DNA of 64,000 nucleotides. Origin: Halanaerobiales bacterium (GTDB taxonomy: Bacteria; Bacillota; Halanaerobiia; Halanaerobiales; DTU029). The translations under genes were made by a program, and so were the position numbers. Every line of letters starts with the position of its first letter. Positions within the stretch are counted from its first letter, which is position 1. The DNA lies in the NCBI GenBank assembly GCA_029981855.1, contig JARRCS010000002.1, forward strand, positions 1 through 64,000, in the 5' to 3' direction. This document shows positions 29,484-37,366 of this stretch, one piece after another. Under the pieces are notes generated by a model. It made no database searches. It had not been told where the DNA came from and was given only the letters and a program-made list of their open reading frames with translations.

Positions 29484-30035
29484 CTAAATAAAATAGTAGG
29501 CCTGGGGAAAGTACTTCTCCCAGAGTTCCCGGGTGGAATCAAGGTTATCCTTTAATCCCACAAGGGCATTAAGATCTAATTCTGCAATAACCATTTCCTC
29601 TCTATCAAAGCTTTTGGCCTCGGCAATGATCCCATTCCTTCCGGAAGTAATCTCCAGCGGCCCGTAGATTCCCGACTGACCGGTGAATTGAAAACCAAGA
29701 AAGTTACCGACCATGGCACTCTTAATCCCGTAGACCTTACTCTCCTGAACCCTGCCCCAGATACCGCGCAAAGCCGTCCAGTAGTTATAATCGGGATCAG
29801 GGTTGGCAACCGCCTGACGGGTAAGTGAGTTCATTTTAGCTACAAAATCCAGAGATTTTTCATATAAGCTCATCTCTAACTGCATGGCTGCTACCTTGAT
29901 CTTTGTATCGGAAACCGGAGCGGCTTTAGAAATATCTTTATTTGTTCTCTTAAGAAACCTCCTAATCCTGTTCGGATTTCCCCTCCAGAAAAGGTATTTT
30001 TTCAATAACCGGTTACGCCATTCTTCCCAGCCCAT
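29484..30035 (-). pseudogene. Carbon-nitrogen hydrolase (nitrilase family) with the catalytic core deleted
   Basis: 183 residues. The N-terminus KIKVAAMQLEMSLYEKSLDF (about 46-65) is the first strand and helix of a nitrilase fold. The C-terminal half (SAMVGNFLGFQFTGQSGIYG, then GIIAEAKSFDREEMVIAELD) is the family's last third. The central region that should carry the Glu-Lys-Cys triad is missing between about residues 76 and 80. Full family members are about 270-300 residues, so an in-frame deletion of roughly 130 or more residues is inferred. ATG 30035 has GGAGG 7 bases upstream. Catalysis is not expected. Confidence 0.7.
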
Positions 30036-30203
30036 CACCATTCCTCCTTCTATCGATTGCCAGGTTTTCCAGGCCGCTCTTTTGATATAAAGAGGGATTG
30101 AAGAATTTTCTCAAAAGAAAACTCTTCTGCCAGTCCTGAAAAGTAATTTCTAACCTGCATCTCTCCACAATTCCGGTCCTGAACGCCATAAAATCTCACC
30201 CTC

Positions 30204-31577
30204 TCAAACTTTTATCTGTTTCCAGTATCCCTGCCTAAATCTCAAGTAAACATAACTTCCCCGCATAGTCCAGTCAACAACCATGGCCAGCCAGGCACCA
30301 ACCAGTCCCCAGTTCAAGATATGAATAAACAGATAGGCCATCCCTAATCTGCCAATCCAGCTGGATACCGCCGTACTGTAGAAAACAGACCGGGTATCGC
30401 CTGCCCCTCTTAAGGCTCCGGCAAAGATAAACTGGGTCCCCATTTGTATCTGGGCAAAGGCCACAATTCTTAAGTTTCTCGCCCCGAGCCTGATAATCTG
30501 CGGGTCATCAGAGTATAACCTGATCAAAAACTCGGGAATCAAGAGAAAGATCAGAGCCATAAATCCCATAATTAAGGCTCCTATCTTCCAGGATTCATAG
30601 GCACTCTCCTCCGCCCTCTCCGGCTGTTCTGCGCCCAGGTTCTGTCCAACCAGGGTGGTGGCAGCAACCGCTATCCCGAAACCCGGCATGTAGGAGATGG
30701 ATTCAGCATTAATGGCTATCTGGTGAGCAGCGTAGGCTACCGTTCCCAGTCCGGCAACAACCCTGACATATAAAATCTGCGCCGCCCTCATTACCAACTG
30801 TTCCATAGTAGCAGGTAGACCGATCTTTAAGACCCTTTTTATCAGAGGTAGATCCGGTTTGAAGAAATTCTTACGGACAATAGTAATAATAGCACTTTCC
30901 CTGAAAACATATACAAAAAGAATAAACCCTCCGATAGTGCGGGCAAGAGTAGTGGCAACAGCCGCTCCATCAAGACCTAACCTGGGGGCACCGAAATGAC
31001 CGAAGATCAGGATATAGTTTCCGATTACATTTAAGACATTAACCAGTATATTTACCTTCATTGGGGTCCGGGTATCGCCCGCCCCCCTTAAAGCTGCTGA
31101 GATCATAAACCCCATAAACATAAAGAAGAGACCGGGTATCAACAGACGTAAGTAACTGGTTCCTAGAGGAATAACCTCAGTCTCGGCCCCTATCAAGGTA
31201 ATAATATTTTCAGCAAAGATATAGTAAATCGCCAGAATAAAACCTGAGACTATAAAGGAGGCCAATAGTGACTGCTGTAATACCCTGCCAGCCTCTCCCT
31301 CTTCCCCTGCCCCAATAAAACGGGCTACTAAGGCTGTTGTTCCCACACTCAGAGAAGCCCCGAGGGCCTGAGCCAGTAACAGGGGTTGAATTGAAAGGCC
31401 GATGGCAGTGATTGCTGCCGGTCCCAGCCGGCCTACCATCATCATATCAACGATCTGGGTAATGGTTGCCAGCGATTGTTCTGCAATTACGGGCCAGGCC
31501 AGCTTTAAAATAATCTTTTTGGCTGATTCCTTTCTTGTAATCATTTCTCTTTTTAATTTCTGATTACTCTGCATCAT
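30204..31577 (-). CDS. MATE-family multidrug/cation antiporter
   Basis: 457 residues from ATG 31577, the usual MATE length, with 12 membrane segments in two pseudo-symmetrical halves. Diagnostic sequence: KLAWPVIAEQSLATITQIVDMMMVGRLGPAA in the first helix pair, with PLLLAQALGASLSVGTTALVARFIGAG and ALRGAGDTRTPM (repeated in the second half as ALRGAGDTRSVF). It exports cationic compounds using Na+ or H+. The upstream in-frame extension to 31667 lacks a ribosome-binding site; ATG 31544 is an alternative start. Confidence 0.9.
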   Translation of the reverse strand: MMQSNQKLKREMITRKESAKKIILKLAWPVIAEQSLATITQIVDMMMVGRLGPAAITAIGLSIQPLLLAQALGASLSVGTTALVARFIGAGEEGEAGRVLQQSLLASFIVSGFILAIYYIFAENIITLIGAETEVIPLGTSYLRLLIPGLFFMFMGFMISAALRGAGDTRTPMKVNILVNVLNVIGNYILIFGHFGAPRLGLDGAAVATTLARTIGGFILFVYVFRESAIITIVRKNFFKPDLPLIKRVLKIGLPATMEQLVMRAAQILYVRVVAGLGTVAYAAHQIAINAESISYMPGFGIAVAATTLVGQNLGAEQPERAEESAYESWKIGALIMGFMALIFLLIPEFLIRLYSDDPQIIRLGARNLRIVAFAQIQMGTQFIFAGALRGAGDTRSVFYSTAVSSWIGRLGMAYLFIHILNWGLVGAWLAMVVDWTMRGSYVYLRFRQGYWKQIKV

Positions 31578-31673
31578 AAATGTGGACAACCTGCCTTTCC
31601 GGGACAATTTCAACTTAATAAGTATAGCATATATAAGTCTGGAAAGGCAATAAGGTCTTTGATACATACCATA

Positions 31674-31880
31674 TTATCTGCCATCTCCGGTTACCCTGTA
31701 TCTGGCAACCCCCTTTTTTCTTGCCCCCAGTTCAAAGTGGAGCATGGCAATACCACAATCCAGACGTTTTGAATAAAGGTCTTTGTCGGGGTTATCAACA
31801 GATATAGTAACCCCTCCATCACTAAATCTGAACCTCCAGGGCTGTCTATTAACTGAGTATAATAATTGGTTTCCCCTCAT
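31674..31880 (-). pseudogene. C-terminal remnant of a nitroreductase-family protein
   Basis: 68 residues. NRQPWRFRFSDGGVTISVDN and DLYSKRLDCGIAMLHFELGA resemble the last third of TM1586-type nitroreductases (NRQPWRF, then RLD-GIA-HFELGA). The N-terminal FMN-binding part is absent. ATG 31880 has AGAGGA 8 bases upstream, so the remnant may still be translated, fused to the original start by deletion. Not expected to bind FMN or be catalytic. Confidence 0.6.
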
Positions 31881-32026
31881 TAAATTTTTCCTCTTTATGT
31901 TAAATTATATATGAATTAAGGATAATAAACAATACTTTAACAAAATTAGTTGCTATTTAATTATGATACACTAAAAAACAATAACATTTTCTATAATATT
32001 ACATATATTATAGTATATAAAAATGG

Positions 32027-32034
32027 AGGGAGGT
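32027..32034 (+). promoter_or_regulatory. Ribosome-binding site fixing a TTG start
   Basis: GGAGGGAGGT lies at about 32025-32034, 6 bases before TTG 32041. The ATG at 32023 overlaps this Shine-Dalgarno sequence and cannot be served by it, so the TTG is the likely start. Confidence 0.7.
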
Positions 32035-32040
32035 ATTCTT

Positions 32041-32589
32041 TTGGGTACTTTTAAAAAAACATTCAAAATGTTTAATGTCGAGGCTGAAGAACAGGTTCAA
32101 GTATTTTTAGAAAGAACTGAAATGCTTAATTATAATGCAGTAGAATTATTAGATCCTGTTTTATCCGTTACTTTTGATAGAGTAATATTATTAAAGGATA
32201 AGGCTATAGTCCAGGGAAATATTTATAAAAATATAATCTACAAAGATGAAAATTTCTTCGTCCGGCATGAAATAGTAACTATTCCGGTTACAGCAACAGT
32301 AGAAATTCCGGGATTTAATCCTACAGTTACCGTTGGCAGGGCAAACAGGGCTGTTGTAACTAATAACGTAGTGGACATTGGTCCGGATAATCAAGGGAAT
32401 ACAAATGGTTTCGATATCCAGATATTTGTTAAACAACTCACCGCCTTCCAAAGACTAATTAACGCCAATGAAGTAGAAGAAAAAATAATACTGGACTTCA
32501 TCCTGAAGATCTCCAAATTTGACCAAATCGATCTAGAAATACCGGCTCCACCCAGAGTATTTGAATTCAGGAATGTTATCGATCCGTAA
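32041..32589 (+). CDS. SPOCS (DUF3794)-like protein
   Basis: 182 residues from TTG. The middle section VQGNIYKNIIYKDENFFVRH, then EIVTIPVTATVEIPGF (about 55-95), followed by the end of a second half EEKIILDFILKISKFDQIDL, matches the SPOCS/DUF3794 pattern known from SipL, SpoIVA-interacting and other spore- or exosporium-associated proteins. There is no LysM domain, signal peptide or membrane segment. It is a single gene on the plus strand with its own terminator, so it is monocistronic. A sporulation role is inference only. Confidence 0.65.
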   Translation: MGTFKKTFKMFNVEAEEQVQVFLERTEMLNYNAVELLDPVLSVTFDRVILLKDKAIVQGNIYKNIIYKDENFFVRHEIVTIPVTATVEIPGFNPTVTVGRANRAVVTNNVVDIGPDNQGNTNGFDIQIFVKQLTAFQRLINANEVEEKIILDFILKISKFDQIDLEIPAPPRVFEFRNVIDP

Positions 32590-32605
32590 ATTCAATTTAT
32601 TGGCT

Positions 32606-32632
32606 AAAGCCCCGGTTTAAACCGGGGCTTTA
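32606..32632 (+). terminator. Terminator after the SPOCS-like gene
   Basis: AAAGCCCCGG TTTAAA CCGGGGCTTTA: a strong stem with a small loop, followed by TTACTCCTT. It is A/T-flanked on both sides and may act in both directions. Confidence 0.85.
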
Positions 32633-32711
32633 TTACTCCTTACCAGCGGACCGGATCATATTCTCATAAAATATTATTGAATGTTAATAAATATACATTA
32701 TCTTGATATCC

Positions 32712-32740
32712 TTGACATAACCTCTTTAATCCGGTATACT
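32712..32740 (+). promoter_or_regulatory. Promoter of the lysine-riboswitch transcript
   Basis: TTGACA (32712-32717) and TATACT (32735-32740), exactly 17 bases apart, a near-consensus vegetative promoter. Transcription would start about 45 bases before the aptamer. Confidence 0.85.
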
Positions 32741-32786
32741 ATTTTTGCAAAATAATAAAAATAATATTTGAGAAATTGCCTCATCT

Positions 32787-32981
32787 ATTTTAGATGGGGT
32801 AGAGGCGCAAAGTCTGAAGAGTAGCTACAGAAACAGTGAACCTTTGTCTGTAGTGAAAGGCAGCTTTGCCGAAGTCTCTACTCGAGGGTTCATAGAGTAG
32901 AGGCTGGGCCTGTGCAAAATATGTACAGGACTGTCACTATGAACTTAACCCGGTTCATAGTGGAGTGCTATCTCATAAAAA
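32787..32981 (+). ncRNA. Lysine riboswitch (L box)
   Basis: Conserved core elements are in order: GGTAGAGGCGCAAAG, AAGAGTAGC, GTGAAAGGCAGCTTTGCCGAAG, GGCTGGGCCTGTGC and GACTGTCACT, then GTGGAGTGCTATCTC closing helix P1. These match the L-box class that turns off lysine biosynthesis or uptake genes when lysine is bound. It lies between a strong promoter and an intrinsic terminator, upstream of an NhaC-family transporter gene. Confidence 0.93.
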
Positions 32982-33017
32982 TAGGGAGGTGGTTTCAACT
33001 GGTGCATATGTCTTTTC

Positions 33018-33047
33018 ACCCGGCGGAATCACGCCGGGTTATTTTTT
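33018..33047 (+). terminator. Riboswitch-controlled terminator
   Basis: ACCCGGCG / CGCCGGGT stem with a short loop followed by TATTTTTT, downstream of the lysine aptamer and 137 bases before the transporter start. A strong Shine-Dalgarno-like GGGAGGTGG (about 32984-32992) lies between aptamer and terminator. Confidence 0.88.
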
Positions 33048-33183
33048 GGCCCGGTAATTCTGCCGGATAATTAAGCTTAAATATGGCTAACATAAGTCTG
33101 ATTAATTACCAGTCAATAATTTCTGCGCATATCTGTTTCCGCTTATTAATATTATGTATTAAAAACACTTAGGAGGTATTAAT

Positions 33184-34764
33184 ATGGAACACTACGGATT
33201 TTTATCATTGATTCCACCGATTCTGGCTATTGTTCTGGCCTGGTGGAGCAAAGAAGTTATCCTGTCACTATTTATTGGTGTCTTTGCCGGGGCGATGATT
33301 ATTAACAATTTTAATCCAGTAGCCGGTTTTATTCATACCCTGGACAAGTATATGCTTTCTTCTTTAGCTGATCCATGGGATGCCGGTATTATTATCTTTC
33401 TGCTGGCTATGGGAGCGATGATCGGTATTATTAATAAAGCCGGTGGGGTAGTAGCCATCGGTGAATTTGTGGCCAAAAAGGCCAGATCGGTTAAAAATAC
33501 CCAGTTTGCCACCTGGCTGATGGGAGTTCTAATCTTCTTTGATGATTATGCCAATACCCTGATTGTTGGTAATACCATGAGGCCGATCACCGATAAAATG
33601 AAGATCTCCAGGGAAAAATTATCATTTCTGGTTGACCTGACAGCTGCTGCCGTCTCCAGTATTATACCTATCTCTACCTGGATTGCCTTTGAGGTAGGGG
33701 TTATCAAAGATGGTTTCGATAAGATCGGTGTCGGGCTAAGTGCCTATACTACCTTTATTCAAACCATTCCCTACCGTTTTTACAGTATTTTTGCCCTGGT
33801 ATTTGCTTTGATTCTTATCTTTACCATGCGCGACTTTGGCCCCATGTATAAAGCCGAGGTCCGGGCCCGTAAAACAGGTGAGGTGTTAAGAAAGGGTTCA
33901 ACCCCCATGGTTTCAAAGGAATTAGATACAGTTGTAATACCGGAAGGCAAAAGTTTTAGTGTTACCGATGCTTTTTTACCCATTTTAGGGATTATTGTTA
34001 TTACCCTCTTCGGCCTATGGTATAATGGTGGGGGAACCGCTGCTGATGTAGGCATCAGGGATGCCTTTGGAAATGCTGATGCGAGTGTGGTTCTTCTCTG
34101 GGCTTCCTTCGGGGGTATTTTGATAGCAGGTATTATTGCTCTATTCAAAGGTATTCTTTCAATCGCCGAAATAATGGAGGCTATAATCGACGGAGCAAAA
34201 TCAATGTTCATCGCCAGTACCATTCTCTTAATGGCCTGGTCAATCGGTGGTATTACTGATGACCTGGGAACGGCTAATTACCTGGTCGGTATCCTGGGTG
34301 ATACCATCCCTGCCTTTATAGTTCCAATGCTACTTTTTATTATCTCGGCCTTTATTGCCTTTACCATTGGCAGTTCCTGGGGAACCGTATCCATTGTTAT
34401 GCCACTAGCCATTCCTCTGGGTCATGCCATCGGGGTTCCTTTATTACCGACTATTGCTGCCGTTCTAACCGCTGCCGTAATGGGTGATCACTGCTCACCG
34501 ATCTCAGATACGACAATTATGTCTTCGACTTCGTCAGCAGTTGACCATATCGATCATGTCAGTACTCAGTTGCCCTATGCCTTAATAACAGGAGTTGTGG
34601 CCGCAATTATCGGTTTCCTCCCGGCTGGTTTGGGGATTTCAGCCTATATCCTCCTGCCTCTAGGCTTTATCGTTCTCTATCTGCTGGTAAGGTTTTTCGG
34701 TAAGAGTGTTGATGAAGCTGACCTGGTAAATGTATCTTTAGAAGAGATCGGTCTAAAATATTGA
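33184..34764 (+). CDS. NhaC-superfamily transporter, probable lysine importer
   Basis: 526 residues, about 12 membrane segments. NhaC-family sequence includes IIFLLAMGAMIGIINKAGG (about 70-88), WLMGVLIFFDDYANTLIVG then NTMRPITD (about 111-140), TIGSSWGTVSIVMPLAIPLG and GDHCSPISDTTIMSS (about 438-452). NhaC proteins exchange Na+ and H+, but members under lysine riboswitches have been predicted as lysine transporters. The regulatory RNA here is stronger evidence than the family name. ATG follows AGGAGGTATTAAT. A terminator follows. Confidence 0.85.
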   Translation: MEHYGFLSLIPPILAIVLAWWSKEVILSLFIGVFAGAMIINNFNPVAGFIHTLDKYMLSSLADPWDAGIIIFLLAMGAMIGIINKAGGVVAIGEFVAKKARSVKNTQFATWLMGVLIFFDDYANTLIVGNTMRPITDKMKISREKLSFLVDLTAAAVSSIIPISTWIAFEVGVIKDGFDKIGVGLSAYTTFIQTIPYRFYSIFALVFALILIFTMRDFGPMYKAEVRARKTGEVLRKGSTPMVSKELDTVVIPEGKSFSVTDAFLPILGIIVITLFGLWYNGGGTAADVGIRDAFGNADASVVLLWASFGGILIAGIIALFKGILSIAEIMEAIIDGAKSMFIASTILLMAWSIGGITDDLGTANYLVGILGDTIPAFIVPMLLFIISAFIAFTIGSSWGTVSIVMPLAIPLGHAIGVPLLPTIAAVLTAAVMGDHCSPISDTTIMSSTSSAVDHIDHVSTQLPYALITGVVAAIIGFLPAGLGISAYILLPLGFIVLYLLVRFFGKSVDEADLVNVSLEEIGLKY

Positions 34765-34780
34765 TATACAGATAATTAAT

Positions 34781-34815
34781 GGTGCCGGGATAGAAAGTTT
34801 CCTGGCACCATTACC
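34781..34815 (+). terminator. Terminator after the NhaC-family gene
   Basis: GGTGCCGGGA and TCCTGGCACC form a 10-bp stem with one wobble around a 9-base loop, followed by ATTACCTTTAT. The U-tract is moderate. Confidence 0.65.
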
Positions 34816-34923
34816 TTTATCCATCAATAGAATAATCAGAGAAACTGGAACAAAACTTTTACCCTTTTTAGCTTAAATAAATGTATATTTCAAAAGCATA
34901 TATTATTAAAATCGAGTTAAGTA

Positions 34924-36420
34924 TCATAAATATAGTTTTTCCAAATAAGAGAGGTATCTAGCAAATATTTTTACATATTCCCTGACATTTTCCTTTACCG
35001 GATGGAATCTCCCTTTAACAACAAACCCCTCCTTTATCTCATCATAATCATCTATCCATCCCAGAGCTCTGAAGGCTATCAGGGCAGCACCCAGAGAGGG
35101 GGCACCTGCCTTTAATTCCAGGATATTTATGTCTAGATTAAGGATATCTGCTAATATCTGTGGCCAGATATTACTTCTACTGCCCCCACCGATCATATTT
35201 ATCTGGCGGGGGTGTTCTTCTTCCCCCAGCATTTCTCTGAGGTTATGCTTTAGGGAAAAGCCTACCCCTTCTAAAACCGCCCGTAACATCTCATATCTGC
35301 CGCTTTTCGTACCAAGACCGATAAAGCCACCATTATTCTCCTTTATCTTTACGGGGCTACGCTCACCGCTCAAAAAGGGGAAAAATAATATCCCCTCACT
35401 ACCGGCAGGAATACTACTAATTCTCTCCTCTACCCTACGATATTCTTCCGCCGGGATTTGAGCCATTTTCTCACCAGCGGCCAGGATCTTTAAGAGATAC
35501 CAGTCATAGGTTTTGCCGGCATTAAGGATTGCTCCAGCAAGAATATACCCATTCCCATCAACATTACTCAGGGAGAAGATATTTTTATTTGCAGAAACAC
35601 TTCCTGCCGGTGTGGCTAACCAGCCTGTCGTACCCAGATAACAGTAGATATCGCCTTCTTTCAGAGCCCCGGCTCCTAGGGTTGAGGCACCGAGATCCCC
35701 GGCACCGTTGATGACCGGGATACCTGCAGGCAGATTAAGTTCTGCCGCTGCCCTATCGCTCAAACTACCTGCCATACTACTGGCCTTTTGCAAGTGGGGT
35801 AGAAAGCTCCGGTCAAGATTTAACTCTTCAAGCAAATAAGTATTCCACTCACCCCGGATGATATCCAAAAAACCGGTTGTCGCGGCATTGGTATAATCAG
35901 TAATATTATTACCCGTCAGGCGAAAATTAAGAAAATCCTTGGCTCCGGTAATCAAATAACTGTGTTTAGAAAAGAGATCAGCCCTGTTCTCTCTTAAATA
36001 TAGATATTTATTAATAGACATCAGAGGATCAAAATTGTTTCCGGTTATCCTTTCCAGATAATCCTTCCCGAATAGCTCCTTTAACAGTTCACACTCCTTT
36101 TCTGCCCTGCCATCAGAATAAAGCAGAACCTCGGTTAGAGGTTCTCCCCGGACGTCCAATAATAAACAATCCTCCATCTGGCCTGTGGAAGAAATAGCTG
36201 CAATTTTCTTCCGGTTTATCTTATCATCATTTTTAAGCCTCATACATAAGGTTTTAATCCCTTCCCACCAATCCTCAGCTTTTTGTACCTGGTGACCATC
36301 CCGTTCATAGGTTTTGAGGGGATAATCATCTGTATAGATAGCATTTATATTTCTGTCAAAGATAACCATTTTAATTGCTGTTGTCCCCAGGTCAAAGGTT
36401 AAGATATATTCTCTCTGCAT
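34924..36420 (-). CDS. FGGY-family carbohydrate kinase
   Basis: About 498 residues. The N-terminal phosphate-binding loop is TFDLGTTAIKMVIFD; SSTGQMEDCLLLD (about 82) and GAGDLGASTLGAG (about 245-257) hold the substrate and catalytic Asp sites; NMIGGGSRSNIWPQILADILN (about 405) is the FGGY signature. The layout resembles xylulokinase, but ribulokinase or LsrK-like activity cannot be excluded. It is the last gene of the sugar ABC operon, so it probably phosphorylates the imported sugar or a derivative. ATG 36420 is chosen; GTG 36435 overlaps the permease stop. Confidence 0.85.
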   Translation of the reverse strand: MQREYILTFDLGTTAIKMVIFDRNINAIYTDDYPLKTYERDGHQVQKAEDWWEGIKTLCMRLKNDDKINRKKIAAISSTGQMEDCLLLDVRGEPLTEVLLYSDGRAEKECELLKELFGKDYLERITGNNFDPLMSINKYLYLRENRADLFSKHSYLITGAKDFLNFRLTGNNITDYTNAATTGFLDIIRGEWNTYLLEELNLDRSFLPHLQKASSMAGSLSDRAAAELNLPAGIPVINGAGDLGASTLGAGALKEGDIYCYLGTTGWLATPAGSVSANKNIFSLSNVDGNGYILAGAILNAGKTYDWYLLKILAAGEKMAQIPAEEYRRVEERISSIPAGSEGILFFPFLSGERSPVKIKENNGGFIGLGTKSGRYEMLRAVLEGVGFSLKHNLREMLGEEEHPRQINMIGGGSRSNIWPQILADILNLDINILELKAGAPSLGAALIAFRALGWIDDYDEIKEGFVVKGRFHPVKENVREYVKIFARYLSYLEKLYL

Positions 36421-36431
36421 TATTAGGCAAA

Positions 36432-37364
36432 TCACCTTCCCTCTACTTTTATTCCCTGAAAGACCAGAGCGGCTATAATAATTGCCCCGGTCAGCATGTC
36501 CTGAAAATAACTGGCTACCCCCAGCAGGGTCAGACCATTTTCCAGAACCCCCATTATTAAAACCCCGACAAAGGTCCCCGGGATATTGGGTTTTCCCTCT
36601 TTAAAAAGAGTCATTCCGAGAAAAACAGTGGCATAGGATTTTAAAAGATAGGCACCACCCGCTGTCGGATGGGCGGAACCGAGTTTAGAGGCAAGGATTA
36701 TCCCTGTTAAAGCCGCCAATCCGCTGGACAGACCGAAGGCAATCTGCTTATTCTTCTCGATTTTAATCCCTGAATATCTACTCGCCTTTTCATTCCCCCC
36801 GATTGCATAAAGGTGTCTCCCCAGCATCGTTTCATTAAAAAGGTACCAGAAGATAATAAAAATAATGACCATAATTAATGTAGAGATGGGTAGCCCCAAT
36901 ATCTCCCCCTGACCCCAGATAAGAAATTGATCCGGTATACCGGAAAAGATGATTGTCCCCTTGGAATACCAGAAGGTTATTCCACCCAGCAGTGTTCCGC
37001 TGGAGAGGGTGGTGATAAAGGATAGGATATTTAAATTAGCGACAAAAAAACCATTTAAAATACCGAAAAGGAAACTCATAAACAGTACCAGGGGAATAAC
37101 CAGGTACATGGAATAACCCGTAACCAGGAGACCGGCCGTAATGACCCCGGCAAAACTAGCTACATTGGCCAGGGAAAGGTCAAACTCACCGATAACCATT
37201 ACCATGGTAGCGCCGGTAGCAATAACTGCCAGTAGGGAGACCTGTTCCAAGATATTGGAAAAATTTCTTAAGGTAGGGAATACTCCGGGTTTGAGAAATG
37301 AAAAGGTAATTATTATCAATATTAATCCCATAAAGGTCCCGTACTTCCTTAATATCTCCTGCAT
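36432..37364 (-). CDS. Sugar ABC transporter permease (RbsC/XylH family)
   Basis: 310 residues, 8-10 membrane segments. GEFDLSLANVASFAGVI (about 62-78) is the conserved block of ribose/xylose-type permeases and YAIGGNEKASRYSGI (about 185) is the coupling-loop motif that contacts the ATPase. ATG follows GAGGGGG by 7 bases and lies 2 bases after the ATPase gene. Only one permease gene is present, so a homodimer is expected. Confidence 0.92.
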   Translation of the reverse strand: MQEILRKYGTFMGLILIIITFSFLKPGVFPTLRNFSNILEQVSLLAVIATGATMVMVIGEFDLSLANVASFAGVITAGLLVTGYSMYLVIPLVLFMSFLFGILNGFFVANLNILSFITTLSSGTLLGGITFWYSKGTIIFSGIPDQFLIWGQGEILGLPISTLIMVIIFIIFWYLFNETMLGRHLYAIGGNEKASRYSGIKIEKNKQIAFGLSSGLAALTGIILASKLGSAHPTAGGAYLLKSYATVFLGMTLFKEGKPNIPGTFVGVLIMGVLENGLTLLGVASYFQDMLTGAIIIAALVFQGIKVEGR

Positions 37365-37366
37365 AA

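Noticed and set aside
33780-34223. 147-codon minus-strand frame opposite the NhaC-family gene
   Set aside because: Shadow of the conserved membrane protein on the plus strand.
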